A stretch of DNA of 64,000 nt, taken from positions 12,806,562-12,870,561 of the forward strand of contig CM018031.1 in NCBI GenBank assembly GCA_008638375.1, written 5' to 3'. Origin of the DNA: Nyssa sinensis. Lineage: Eukaryota > Streptophyta > Magnoliopsida > Cornales > Nyssaceae. A program made the translations under genes and the position numbers. Below the pieces are notes generated by a model. The model saw nothing but the letters and a program-made list of their open reading frames with translations, searched no databases and was not told the DNA's origin. This document shows positions 36,801 through 47,971 of this stretch, one piece after another; positions within the stretch are counted from its first letter, which is position 1, and each line of letters begins with the position of its first letter.

Positions 36801-37862
36801 GGGAGAAAGAGCGATTTTATGAGAGAAGATGGTGGAATAAGATGTCATATGATTACAGCTAGTAGAGTCTATAAACCACTAAGATTTACCTAGGGTGACG
36901 GACAAGGCAGTAGAGGATTGGGACAAAACCTGGTGAATTAAGTCCTTCACGTCAGCTGCAGTCAGAGAAGTGGACTAAGATGGAGACTCGAGTGCAGAAG
37001 AAGCAGATGAAACGACCACAACTGACTATTGGGAAGCTTGTTGCTGCTTATAATTATTAAACTTGTGACATTCATTGATGATGTGACCATTGCGTTTACA
37101 CTACTTGCTAGTCTTGGAGTTGCATTGGGAAGATGAACACCCAATAGAAGACGGTGAAGTACCACGAGAAGTAGTGGCAAGAACTATATCAGACCATTGC
37201 ATCTTCATAGTGGAACGACGAGTTTCTTTAGAGATGAGTTCAGAAATCGCAGCATCTAAAGTCGAAAGTGGTTGATGGTGAAGAAGAGAGGCTCGAGTAG
37301 ATTCAAAATCATCCCGAAGAGCCATCATAAAGTGCATAAACTTCTGTCGATCAAGCCAGACAACAAGCGTTTGAATGTCTTTAGAACATTCTAACTTCGG
37401 ATTTGCGGTAGATAATTGGTCCCAAAAATGATTAGTCTGAGAATAAAAATCAGCAATAGACTGACCTGGTTCTTGATGCATTTGATAAAGTTTAGCTTCT
37501 AGTTAAAACTCCAAGGAAGTATCATAGGTGCAGTTGTATCTTTTGGCCAGAAAATCTCAAGCAACCTTAGCATTCCCAAGTAATGGAAGAAGACTATTGA
37601 TGGATGGAATAGAGGTGTTGATGAACCAAGACAAAATCTTGTAGCGAATATTGTCCCATTCTTTCAAACGAAATGCAACTGCCTCTTCTTTCTCACTGTC
37701 CTTCTGTACTGGTTCAGGAATTGCTCCAGTCACGTAACGCCATAATTGACGTTCTTTCAAGAAAACCTCCATATTCTGAGCCCACATACTATAATTGGAT
37801 TCATCCAGCATCACATCAATAGGACAGACAATCGAATCGAGATTCGATGCAGATTGAGACAT
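33842..37862 (-). pseudogene. copia-3 gag-pol, broken
   Basis: The ATG at 37862 opens gag (MSQSASNLDSIVCPIDVMLD, YSMWAQNMEVFLKERQLW); a stop follows at 37557 and the frame resumes at 37481-37101. A partial zinc knuckle (CKRNGHIINEC) lies near 37060-37100. Integrase is the longest open block (36511-35381): LWHSRLGHASLPH, CVSCYLGKQTHLSF, FVDDYNRYTWIYLL, FYSDNAIEY, QQNGRAERKHRHILDT. Reverse transcriptase occupies 35245-34600 (KNAFLNGDLAEEVYMHPPPG, LYGLKQAL); its YVDD region near 34750 reads in another frame. RNase H (34240 down) begins SFISWSSKKQTVVAQSNTEA. Frameshifts and stops are frequent. The protease motif was not found intact. Confidence 0.9.
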
Positions 37863-37979
37863 AGCAAAGCTTTAAATGCAAAAACAGATTGCAAAAATGA
37901 AATCAGGACAAAAAACTGAACAGAAAGCACTTGATCTGTAAAAAGTCAATGGTCAATGATGACATGGTGGTGGAAGATA

Positions 37980-38300
37980 AAGTGGAACTAGGGTTGACAT
38001 GGCGATGACGTGGACCTGACGTGGACTAGGGCTGATGTGGCGTCGTCGCTGCTGCAAGTGCGAAGGATGTTGGCGCGTGGGGCGCGTGAGCGACGCGGTA
38101 GAATATTCAGGTGGCGCATGAGGGTGCGTGCAGCGTCTGATGGCGGAAATTTCGACCGCGTTGAACTCCTCTCTAAATGGGCTTTCCAATGGTGGTAGCA
38201 CCTCGATGAAATAGTGACTAGAACAGTGCGAAGTTGATGAAGGCCGAGATAAGCGGCGACGCGTGAGGCATGGAACGGCGGAGTTTCTTTCACGGGAGGG
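37980..38300 (-). other. GC-rich leader segment of copia-3
   Basis: Between primer site and gag, about 320 bp are much richer in G+C than the rest of the element (plus-strand view: GTGGCGTCGTCGCTGCTGCA, GGCGCGTGGGGCGCGTGAGC). The minus strand has an open frame of 101 codons (38293-37988) with no recognised domain. It could be a normal leader of this family or a captured host fragment. Confidence 0.5.
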
Positions 38301-38491
38301 AAGTCCCGTACCTTGCGAATTTGTTTCTAGGCTTACTGTTCCAGATTGGACTGCAAAAAAAAAAAAAAAAAGGCTGAAAAGAACTCCAAACAGTAGCTAC
38401 CATCACAAGAAAGAGTACTGAAAATTCACCGGAAGAACGCCGAAAATTGTTGGAAGAACGTCAGAAAAATCCTACAGGCCACAAGTTTGTA

Positions 38492-38503
38492 GCTTTGATA
38501 CCA
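38492..38503 (-). promoter_or_regulatory. Primer-binding site of copia-3
   Basis: The minus strand reads TGGTATCAAAGC directly after the 5' LTR; it is one base off the initiator tRNA-Met site TGGTATCAGAGC. Confidence 0.88.
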
Positions 38504-38681
38504 TGAAGAATAGAGAAAAGAACTGTGAAAATATTCTGTATATTTCTGTGTTAATAAACTATACAGTATAGGGCCTATTTATATGCAAATGAGGCCAAGT
38601 AATAATGGAAAGGCAATAAATAAAAAGAATCAAATTAGAATAACCCAAAGCATAAAATCCGAATATTCTAATATTCTAACA
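38504..38681 (-). repeat. 5' LTR of copia-3
   Basis: 178 bp, the partner of 33624-33814, with the same TGAAGAA start, TATA-like motif and CTAACA end. Confidence 0.92.
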
Positions 38682-38723
38682 ACAACAATGAACAACAGAA
38701 TGGAAGGACCAATAGCCATACAC

Positions 38724-38792
38724 CTTATTCTTGGCAACCTCGTTGCTAATTTCCTTCAAATCACCCTTTGTAAAGATCAACCCTACATTACC
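38724..38792 (-). pseudogene. P0 pseudogene exon 2
   Basis: 69 bp, 23 codons, encoding [20 protein letters not shown] then KNK. The acceptor AATCAG and donor GTGTAT are intact and the exon is open in all 23 codons. It is isolated between copia-3 (43 bp away) and the LARD-like element, 5.5 kb from exon 1 and 14 kb from exon 3. Confidence 0.92.
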
Positions 38793-39094
38793 CTGATTCA
38801 AAATGAGAAAAATATTGAATAAGCATCAACAAATAAGCACACCCTACAAATAACCTAACAAAATAGGACATGAAGAAGACCAATTAATTAAACCCAACTC
38901 CTCATTTGGTTGCTGACCCAGCAGATGAGTAGATTACAGAAAATATGTCAACATATGGTACCGTTTGTGAACATTGCATTTCATGTTTTTATGAGGTTTA
39001 TGAGGAATCGAAAAAAAAAAGGAAAACAACAACACATTAGGAAAATACAGTGGATAAAATATTGTCAAAAAGTGTTTTCTAAAACATTGAAAAC
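38793..39094 (-). other. P0 intron 1, 3' part
   Basis: About 300 bp of AT-rich host intron between exon 2 and the LARD-like element; nothing else seen. Confidence 0.6.
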
Positions 39095-39710
39095 TGTTGA
39101 GTCAAAATTAAACTACTATATTCAAGAGTTCTAAATTAAAAGAATTACAATGGAATAAATTTACAGAATAGCTTAAATTCATGCATATAAAATAAAGCAA
39201 TTAAATCAACATGCGTAAATGATAGAAAAATAAGTTTGGAGTGAGCTGGCCTGTAAGGCATGTAATCACTGCCCTAAAGCTGTTGTGCCTCCCTACGTGA
39301 AGGTTGCAATGGTCACAGACAGCTCCAAGATACAACCCAAGTTTTGCTCACAGCTAATCTCCTCAGAGTTCACGCCCACTGGAAGAAAGATGAACCGTCT
39401 AGAATCAAAGTTGCCCACACAAAGATAATATGAAAAATACGTAAAGATTGGATGGAAGAGATTAGATTAAAGAGATTAAGAACTCTTCTTGTTGTATTTT
39501 GGAAGAATACATAAGCCTCTATTTATAGGCATTCTGTATATCTTCCACAAACAAAATATTTCACAAAATCATCCACATGTAGCAGAAAATCAGTAATAAA
39601 ATAATTAAAAAGTCAACAACCAACATATCATAAAATCAGCAACAAAAATAAAAAATCAAGAAGAAGTTAAAACTAATTTTGAAACTTTCAAAGATATAAA
39701 AAATATAACA
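39095..39710 (-). repeat. 3' LTR of LARD-like element
   Basis: 616 bp. The minus strand holds CCTATAAATAGAGG (TATA-like, near 39518-39531). It is very similar to 43366-43981, with the same length and scattered substitutions. Confidence 0.93.
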
Positions 39711-42700
39711 ATCTCCCACAAGTTTCAAAATTTACAAAACTCATAAAACATATATATTATTTACATATATATATGTATAAGAAAGTTTAGGCAACTATTA
39801 TACTGTGTAATAGGTGTAGGTGTCTTCCGGACTTGAACCTCACTTAGTGTTGACAGTCTCTTTCTGAAGGATCATATTGAATTAAATCTTGAACTAGACC
39901 CTTTGAATCAGAGTTCAACAAGTCACACACACAGTACTGATATTAGACATGGTTCGCGGGTTGGTGCTATTAAAGGCCATGCACTTGATCTTGATTTTCA
40001 TGAGAGTTTCTAGATAATAGCTCAATTCTCATAGTCGCAGCCTCACGACAGCTCTCACTTAGGTGAGTCCTCCAAGGGTACATGTGACCTGTACCTCGCA
40101 AGAGTGTTCATGCCTTGGGCTCATTCAGGGTAAACCCTTCCTAAATGTCACATAACACAGCACGTTGCCATAGGGATGAGCAGGAGCATTTTATTAAGCG
40201 ACTCCTTATATAAAGTGCTGCATACATAAGTCACGCAATATGAATTGTTACTACCCATTGACCCTCCTTCATGGGGTTCCCAATCACAGAGGTTGGGTTA
40301 CTTTCCTAGGTGACTTCCTTGTGAGCTTAGGCCCATCCCCCTCGACAAATCTAGGACTACACTCCTAGTTAGACCCCTCGGGTCAATTATTGATCAACAA
40401 ATATTTATTTTGTTTAATTTATCGGGACAATAATTATATGGGTCCATCAAGTAAATATGATCCCTTTCTCATATGGGCTCATCATGTAAATATGTCAATT
40501 TATTTTAATCGAGACAATATGGACCTATTTAAATGAAATCGGTCCATAATTTTTCTTTACAATTGATTTAAGGACTTATCATATAACTATAGTCCAATAG
40601 GCTACATTAAAATATTTTGGAATCATCAATTAAATTTTGTCCAACATCCAGTTAGCAAAACCATTCATACTAGTAGCCAATAACCTTACAACTAGAAATC
40701 ACACCTCATATGACCGGTAATCTGCTACTAGGAACTATATGCTTAATAGTGGTCAATATTCTTATTAATACGAAGAACCACTCGTGTGGCTAGTAGTCCT
40801 ACATTTACTAGGAACCACTATTGTAAATTATTTGAGAATATTTTAATAGATATTTTTTCACACTATTTAATGATTCATATCTTAATTTCATTGTGGTCAA
40901 TAGTCTCTTAACTATAAGGAACCACAAATATAAGTTGTAGCCAATAGTCAATTAGCTATTAGAAACTACTTTAATTTAGTATAAATATGGCTAGTAATCT
41001 TCAATTTATTAGGAACCACTATTTTAAAATTTTTTAATTTTATTTTTAATACACTTTCACTCCCTCATAAAAATTATATATAGATTTTCTTTTTGTAGTT
41101 TCCCAAAACATGTATTACTCAAAAATAATAATCACATCAATTATTTTCCTCCAAATATTTATTCAAAATCATATATTACTTTCAAGTATTTAAATATTTC
41201 TCAAACTATTATTTTAAGATCACATAATATTTAATTTACTTATACATCTTACATTCTTGTTCTTTAGCCCCAAGTATTTTAAGTTTCTCTACATAAATAT
41301 TAATGTCTGTGTATGTTATTTAATTCTATGTTGAACAAAAGAAACTCTACCAAATGATTTTAAATTTATGCCTCTCTTATCAAAATATTCACATGGTGAA
41401 TTTTTAAATTGACAAGTTAAGCTTGAAAAGATAAAGATAGTACTCTAGTTGCATACACAGTATTAGACAAGTAAATTATCCCACCATCATTATTATTATT
41501 TTTGAATATATATAAATTTTTTTAAATAGATATGGCGTTGGGATTGCACCATATGAACCGTTCATACCTAGTTTACATATGATTATTACTCGTAGAGGAG
41601 TGACTAATAGTATAACTATGAAAGTATGAACTAAAGATAATTTCACACCTTTTGTCCTAATTTTCAAACTAATCATGGTGATCATGCTTATATTACACAA
41701 CATAGATTCTCACCCATTCAATTTTCTTTATATGATTTTTGTTCTTAATAAAACTCAAAAATAAGGAAGTGCTGAATCATAAAAAGTTTGTAACCCTTGT
41801 TATGATCTACCATCATAGAACTTATCTCATATTCAACCATTAAGCTCAACATGCAAGCTCCTATATGTTTAATAATGTTCGTGCATTGATAGATATTTAT
41901 TGGAGAACACAAAATGTCTAACTGAACTAATGACTTAAAAAGCTAAATCCAATTAGTTAATAATAGTAAAATAAATTTCACTTTCCCAAATCCCATTAAT
42001 TAAGAATATCTTAACAACTCCTACAAAAGAGAAAAAAATATGTATTTGACTTGTAAATAATAACAACTTAATCCTACAATTTAATATTTTATTAGGATTT
42101 GTTACTATTTTTAGAAGCTATTTTGTAAGAGTAAATTATGTATGTAATTCACCGAGTGTTCTCCTAATTATCAGGGATTTTATAAAATAGATACATATTA
42201 TAATATTTTGGTATTCCCCCTCTTATCAAAATAGTTATTATTATTATTTTTTATATTATATTATATTATTTTAAATTTTATTTATATAGCAAAATTAAGT
42301 TATTAGATATAATGTGATAAATTTGAATGGTTAACAGAAAGATATATCAAATCTATACATCAAATATAATTATACATGTATGTATATAATTATACATTTC
42401 ATTTAAATAACGTGGGGCTACCAATTTCATTTTGTTAATGCTTTTCACAAAATACTCTCACATCTTATAATCGTGAAGCATCGTTTCCTATATATATATA
42501 CATATATATATATAATAAAATTGAAAACAAATAATAATAATGTTTTTATTATTATTATTATTTATTTTTTAATAGTAAATAAATAAATGTGAGTGAATCG
42601 CTAAGAAAAGAACGCTAACTAGTAAGTTTTGATGAAACGTGTTAACATATAATTAGTATAATCCTAGAAGTAGATTCCTAGTTATTAAATTCTCTTTCAA

Positions 42701-43365
42701 ACACTAGGTTTTCTTGAAATATACATATTGATCCAACACCCATACATCATGAATAGGGAACTGATTAACTCACAAATGGAAAACGACGACTTTCTTTAGC
42801 AATTAATTTAATTTAATTTTATATTTATATATATATATATGTATATATATTGATGAATATAATATGTAATGATTTATATATGTATCTATATATATTGTTG
42901 TATTTGATAAACCGTTACAACACTATTAATACTATTAATTACTTGAATCTTACACTATTGTATTCGATTACAACAGTGTAGTAACCAAATAGATTTTATT
43001 TTAAACCGATGTCCATAATGTATAACAATTAAATGTCAAATCAAAGACTACTAAATATAATGAAACGATGAGCCAGGCTATCACAAGGTCAACCGCTCAC
43101 CAGCATAAATCCAATTAGTTATGATGGGAAGAAGCCACGACCCAAGTTCTGCTATCACTTTATGAAAGTGCTAAGGAACTAATACACAAGGGCCATAGAC
43201 TAAATTCCAGAAACAGTTCTTATGATAACTCTGGCATATGTGCATGATTTATCTATATATATGTAAATAATATATGTACGATTCTACTTGCAGATATTCT
43301 GTAAACATGAATTAGTATTTTAATTAATCTGTAATTTTTTTATAAAATAAACAACAGTTTTAGAT
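39711..43365 (-). other. Interior of LARD-like element, no coding capacity
   Basis: Longest open frames are under 80 codons and lack motifs. About 40440-41070 contains recurring phrases such as AGTAGGAACCACTA / CTAGTAATCTTC and TTAGGAACCACTATT (near 40730, 40800, 40915, 40970, 41000), so a diverged short repeat may be present. 42490-42515 and 42825-42850 hold (AT)n. Confidence 0.55.
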
Positions 43366-43981
43366 TGTTGAGTCAAAATTAAACTACTGTATTCAAGAAT
43401 TCTAAATTAAAAGAATTACAATGGAATAAAATTACAGAATAGCTTAAATTCATGCATATAAAATAAAACAATTAAATCAACATGCGTAAATGATAGAAAA
43501 ATAAGTTTAGAGTGAGCTGGCCTGTAAGGCGTGTAACCACTGCCCTAAAGCTGTCGTGCCTCCCTACGTGAAGGTTCCAATGGTCACAGACAGCTCTAAG
43601 ATATAACCCAGGTTTTGCTTACAGCTAATCTACTCAGAGTTCACGCCTACTGGAAGAAGGATGAACCGTCTAGAATCAAAGTTGCCCACATAAAGATAAT
43701 ATGAAAAATACGTCAAAATTGGATGGAAGAGATTAGATTAAAGAGATTAAGAACTCTTCTTGTTGTATTTTGAAAGAATACATAAGCCTCTATTTATAGA
43801 CATTCTGTATATCTTCTATAAACAAAATATTCTATAAAATCATCCACATGTAACAGAAAACCAGTAATAAAATAATTAAAAAGTCAACAACCAACGTATC
43901 ATAAAATCAACAACAAAAATAAAAAATTAAGAAGAAGTTAAAACTAATTTTGAAACTTTTAAAGATATAAAAAATATAACA
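43366..43981 (-). repeat. 5' LTR of LARD-like element
   Basis: 616 bp, the partner of 39095-39710. It ends 373 bp from the donor site of P0 exon 1. Confidence 0.93.
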
Positions 43982-44354
43982 CTAAATGTTTTCCAGAACC
44001 ATCAAAAAGCAGTTTTCTGAATTTGCGAAGAATAAAAGTCACTTCACCGATCTAATTTATTTTTAGAGACGAAACCCACTTTCCTGGATTGCTTTCTCAA
44101 CTTCTTAATGGAACGGGCCCAAATTTAAACGCGCGTTTTAAGTTTTATTTTTTTATTTAAAAAAGACAAACAATCTATTCATAGCAGAAAAATATTTTTT
44201 TCCTTGAAACCCAAGCAACCAAAAATGGAAAAATAAAAAAGCTAATGCCAATATTTCAATAAATTTCTTTTTCCCGCGTTTTCTCACCAACCAAACAGAC
44301 CAAAACCCAGCAAAAACCACTAAAACAACGGAAAACGGTTTACACCAAACTTAC

Positions 44355-44578
44355 CACAAGAAGAGGTATGAGATTGAGGTACTAAGCATTGGCAGTCTTC
44401 TCAGCATGCATCTTGACGGAACGCTTCATCATAGTGTTCTTACCCATCAACACCACAGAGTCACCACGCAAGCCCTTGCGTATTTTCTGAAACTGGTTCG
44501 ATCCAACGTTGTCGGCACCCACAACCAAGATCTGAGAGTAAACGTCGAGAAGCACGCCCTTGACGCTTTCACAGCCAT
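44355..44578 (-). pseudogene. P0 pseudogene exon 1
   Basis: The start ATG (44578-44576, context ACAATGGCTGTGAAAGC) gives MAVKA, after which a deletion shifts the frame; the P0 frame resumes as [46 protein letters not shown] (44382-44384), YLNLIPLLV. The donor GTAAGT follows at 44354. A longer upstream ATG at 44624 is in the shifted frame and is not the original start. Confidence 0.92.
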
Positions 44579-44593
44579 TGTTGATCAGAGGTG

Positions 44594-44602
44594 TTAGGGT
44601 TT
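44594..44602 (-). promoter_or_regulatory. Telo-box (AAACCCTAA) in P0 leader
   Basis: The minus strand reads CCAAACCCTAACACC 16 bases before the start codon. The AAACCCTAA telo-box is a known feature of plant ribosomal-protein gene promoters and leaders, which supports descent from a true P0 locus including its promoter. Confidence 0.7.
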
Positions 44603-44680
44603 GGTTTCTGAGAAATGTAGTCAAGAAAACTAAAGAAAGCTTGTGCTGGTGTTAGAGAATGATATCAACCTCTGGGTTTC

Positions 44681-44690
44681 TCTATTATAT
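44681..44690 (-). promoter_or_regulatory. Possible TATA box of P0 pseudogene
   Basis: The minus strand reads ATATAATAGA about 105 bases upstream of the start codon. This is a positional guess; the promoter may be dead. Confidence 0.35.
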
Positions 44691-44759
44691 GGCAGCTTTT
44701 CTGAAGAAACCCCTACAAATGGTAAGGGTTGCTGGCTGTAAGGAGAAAAAAAAGTGTGA

Positions 44760-46640
44760 CTCATGCATGCACGTATATATATGGAGTTGGTAATAAAGAC
44801 TATTGACTAATGCGATAAACTAATCGGACGGTACAGATTCATTTATATTGACAAATATTAATTTTTTTTATCTGTTTAATCATTTAAATCCCATTACATC
44901 ATATGAGTAAATTTGAATTTATTTGAATTATAAAACATTATTATTTTTATAAAAAAATCTTTAACTTATACAATTTTTTTAATATTACACGAACCTATGC
45001 AATTTTTCAAAAAAAAGAATCTTTGAACCAACTTTTTTAAACAAAAGTGTTTTTTGAAAAGACATCTTTTGTTAGATAAAATTTTAAGTATTTTAAAACT
45101 CATTATTTTTTAAAATTTTTATATTTTAAGTCAAAATGAGTTTTTTTTTTTTTAAAAAGACACCATTAGAAATATTTTTCCAAAATAAGCATTTAAATTA
45201 AAAAAATTTCTTCAGAAAATGTTTCAAAAAATTGTATGTGTTTGAGAAATAATCAAAAAGTTGCATGAATTAGAGGAATTTTTTTAAAAATACATTGGTG
45301 AAGTAAAAAAAATTCAAAACAAGAATTTGCATAAAAATAAAAATATTTAGATAAATTATAATGATCTCTTTTAAGATTTCTGACAATTATAAAAATCTTA
45401 AGATTTTTGAAATGACACTAACTTCTGTTAATTTTACTAACAAATTACAAAAATTTCTCAACCTACTTTTTTCCTTTTCAAAATGATAAATATATTCCTT
45501 TCATGTTTTTTATTTGTATTTTTAAAATTTTGATCAATTTTTTTAAATAAAAATTAATTAAAATAAAATATTTATCTTTAATTTATTTTTTATATAAAAT
45601 GAAAAAATATTTTAAAAAAAGTCCAAAATTGAAAAAATACAAATTTGTTTTTGAAAGAAATAATTTTGTCATTTTAAAATAAATTAAGACAAAAAATGAG
45701 ATTTTTGTAATTTGTTAATAAATAGTGTCATTTCAAAAACTCGAAGAAAGTCTTTATAATTAAAAAAATTTTAAGAAAAATTTGTATAATTTATCCAAAA
45801 TAATTTATGTGATTTAAATATAAAAAATTTATATGACTTAATTAATTTGCATGGTAAGTCTTGGGTGTATTAATTAAGTGAGATGAGTTACCCACGGAAA
45901 GTGGTGCAGTAATGGGTAGGACAATTTTAATTGTTTTGTATACCAAGTTTAAATATTTAATGCGAATTTATAATAATATTTTAAAAACATATTAAAAGGT
46001 TTTTAAAATAAAAATTTTTATTAAAAAAACTCATTAAACATTTTTTTATTTAAAAATGTTTAAAAATAAATTTTTAATACAAAAAATATAATTATTAACT
46101 TATATATTAACATCGTTAAAAATATTAATAATTAAATTAAAATAACCTTTAATATATATTTTAAAAAATATTAAATAATTGATAAAATAAATTATTTAAT
46201 AAAAAAGTATAACATTTTATTTATTTATTTAGATTACTTAAAAAATAAATTTTTATTTCATAAAATGTTTTTTTTTTATTAAAGAAGTTATTTTATATAA
46301 TTTTTTTAAAATATATCTTAAAAATTATTTTAGTTTAATTAATAATATTTTTTAATAATGTTAAGATAAAAATTAATAATTAAACTTTCATATATTAAAA
46401 ATTTATTTTTTAAATTAAAAGTACATATTATGAATTTTTTAATTCAAAATTTTATTTTAGAGATTTTTTAATATTTAAAATTTTATGTTTGAAAAAAAAA
46501 TATTATTTTAATTATTTATTAATAGGTATAATTTTTTTTATTTTAACACATATAATATATTATTTAAATATTAATTACAATTAACTTAATAAAATAAATA
46601 AATAGGTCAAAATCTAAAAATAAATGGGATCGATGGGAAG
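44760..46640. other. Very AT-rich intergenic spacer
   Basis: No coding potential. Dominated by A/T runs; includes the MITE at 45345-45802 and, from 45950 to 46600, sequence made of recurring TTTAAAAATATTAA-like phrases. Confidence 0.6.
45345..45802. mobile_element. MITE with long terminal inverted repeats
   Basis: The left arm (about 45345-45455) reads TTTAGATAAATTATAATGAT ... GAAATGACACTA ... ACAAATTACAAAAAT; the right arm (about 45690-45802), reverse-complemented, reads TTTTGGATAAATTATACAAA ... GAAATGACACTA ... ACAAATTACAAAAAT. Arms of around 100 bp with no coding interior fit a non-autonomous Mutator-like or foldback element. AT-rich flanks prevent defining a target duplication. Confidence 0.6.
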
Positions 46641-47585
46641 CCATTTCGATTATTATGAGATTTAAATAAATATGAGAGAGAGTTTTTTCGCGGACGTGGT
46701 GGGGAAGGCCCTGTACCAAACCCTCCCGCTGTCATCCTACTGGGAGAACCCTTGAAAAGCGCACGAATCAAAGCCGCCCTTGGCCCCCTTCCGCTCCGAC
46801 TGAACCGCAACCCCATCCCTCTCTCACCGTCTGGTTCCTTCGCACTTCTGTCTCTCCATTCCCTCCGGTCTCACTCACAGAAACCTCAAACTCTTTCACT
46901 GTTTCCACGGCGTGCCCGTACACTCAGGTGGTTTGCTCTCTCATCTCTATCATTAGGCACTGTTATCTTTCATTTCAATTGTCATTTATGATTACCTACT
47001 AGTTTTATTCCAGTCAATGTGTATGTGTTTACATTTTATATAATTGAGTTCTGTTTACCATTTGTTTTGATTCGGTCCGTGCAGTCGATCATTGGCGAAG
47101 TTCAAGGAAGATGCGAACACATGGAAATTTGATTCCCTTGTACAGGTCTATATTCTCCCATCACTTGACACCGGTGTTTGCTTATCCGTGTTTGGTTAAC
47201 CGAGTTTTCCTCTTCGAATTGGTAGAATCTGAGTTGCAGGTTTCCGAATGTTGCAAGTTTCCTTTACCTCTTGTTTGCTTGCCTGAGGAAACGTTGGAAA
47301 AGAAAAGAAAGTATACATTAGAAGATAAAATTTCTTTTATATTCTCTCATTTCAGTGCTGAAAAAGAACCGCTAAAGCAAGACCACGTTAGATAATCTCT
47401 CTGACTAGTCACTGTTATCTCTCATTTCAATTCCCACATTGAGTTGTTTAGGTTAGGGGCAGTATAGTGTGATTGGAGCTCAGCCGACAAATGGGTATTG
47501 TGGTGAAAGAGAATTTGATTGCAGTGATGGATCACCACGAAGGGAGGACAGAGGTGCTCGTATGGGATCCGATGGTAGATCATCA

Positions 47586-47929
47586 GAGGCAGTGGCCGAT
47601 CCAGAAATTCAGTTAGGGGGGCCAAAATAGCAGGTACTAAAAATTTAGGGAGGTTTGTATGAATATGTAAAAAAAATTGAGGGGCCAATTTTTATTTTGT
47701 TAATTTTTTTAACAAAAATAGTGGTAAAAATATAATGTTTGAATTTTTGAGGGGTCAAGTCCTATTTTATTAAAAAATCTAACAAAATTAGTGTTAAAAA
47801 ATTCAATATGCAATATTTTTTTTTTGGGGGTGTCTTATTTGATTAAAAAATTATAACAAAATTAGTGTTTAAAAAATAAATATCAAAATCTTTGGAGGGG
47901 GACCAAGATCTCCCTTTATTCCCCCCCCC

Positions 47930-47946
<17 letters not shown>
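47586..47946. repeat. Dispersed repeat inserted in ASA exon 3, ending in 26 C
   Basis: ASA coding similarity stops at DPMVDHQ-like sequence near 47585 and resumes at 47972. The insert begins CAGTGGCCGATCCAGAAATT, contains GGGGGGCC and several AAAATTAGTG repeats, and ends CTCCCTTTATT followed by an unbroken run of 26 C (47921-47946) and (CA)n. The ends resemble those of 12581-12780. Confidence 0.6.
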
Positions 47947-47960
<14 letters not shown>

Positions 47961-47971
47961 ACACAGAGACA

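Larger units (their letters stand above)
33624..38681 (-). mobile_element. Ty1/copia retrotransposon copia-3 (full length, degenerate)
   Basis: A 5.06-kb element, minus strand, inserted in P0 intron 2 only about 40 bp from exon 2. LTRs at 33624-33814 and 38504-38681 run TGAAGAA..CTAACA; a perfect ACAAC target duplication flanks them (33619-33623 and 38682-38686). The primer site TGGTATCAAAGC adjoins the 5' LTR and a polypurine tract adjoins the 3' LTR. Gag, integrase, reverse transcriptase and RNase H follow in copia order with multiple breaks. LTRs under 200 bp are short for the group. Confidence 0.95.
39095..43981 (-). mobile_element. Non-coding LTR element (LARD-like) in P0 intron 1
   Basis: A 4.9-kb element with 616-bp LTRs at 39095-39710 and 43366-43981, both TGTTGAGTCAAAATTAAAC..ATATAACA. 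A purine tract on the minus strand (AACTTGTGGGAGA, 39711-39724) sets the orientation. The 3.65-kb interior has no retroviral open frame on either strand, only AT-rich DNA and, near 39780-40400, GC-balanced segments with the flavour of copia 3' non-coding regions. This fits a large retrotransposon derivative that depends on enzymes from elsewhere. No primer site is recognised and the flanks (AAAAC / CTAAA) are not an obvious duplication. Confidence 0.85.
23952..44578 (-). pseudogene. 60S acidic ribosomal protein P0, four exons spread over 20 kb
   Basis: P0 anchors the P1/P2 stalk of the large ribosomal subunit. Minus-strand exons are: 1 at 44578-44355, 2 at 38792-38724, 3 at 24698-24210 and 4 at 24122 to about 23952. 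All junctions are GT..AG and in phase 0. Motifs include [79 protein letters not shown] and the acidic tail EEEEIEECDDD. Lesions: a deletion after MAVKA that shifts frame, TAG at 44382-44384, a 2-base deletion after SFFQ near 24605, TAG at 24506-24508, a further frameshift near 24335, and loss of the normal GFSLFD end. Introns 1 and 2 hold three LTR elements; without them they would be about 0.7 and 1.5 kb. Retained introns show a DNA-level copy, not a retrocopy. Confidence 0.92.

Noticed and set aside
44406..44597. Plus-strand open frame opposite P0 exon 1
   Set aside because: It is the antisense of a conserved ribosomal-protein exon and has no motif of its own.
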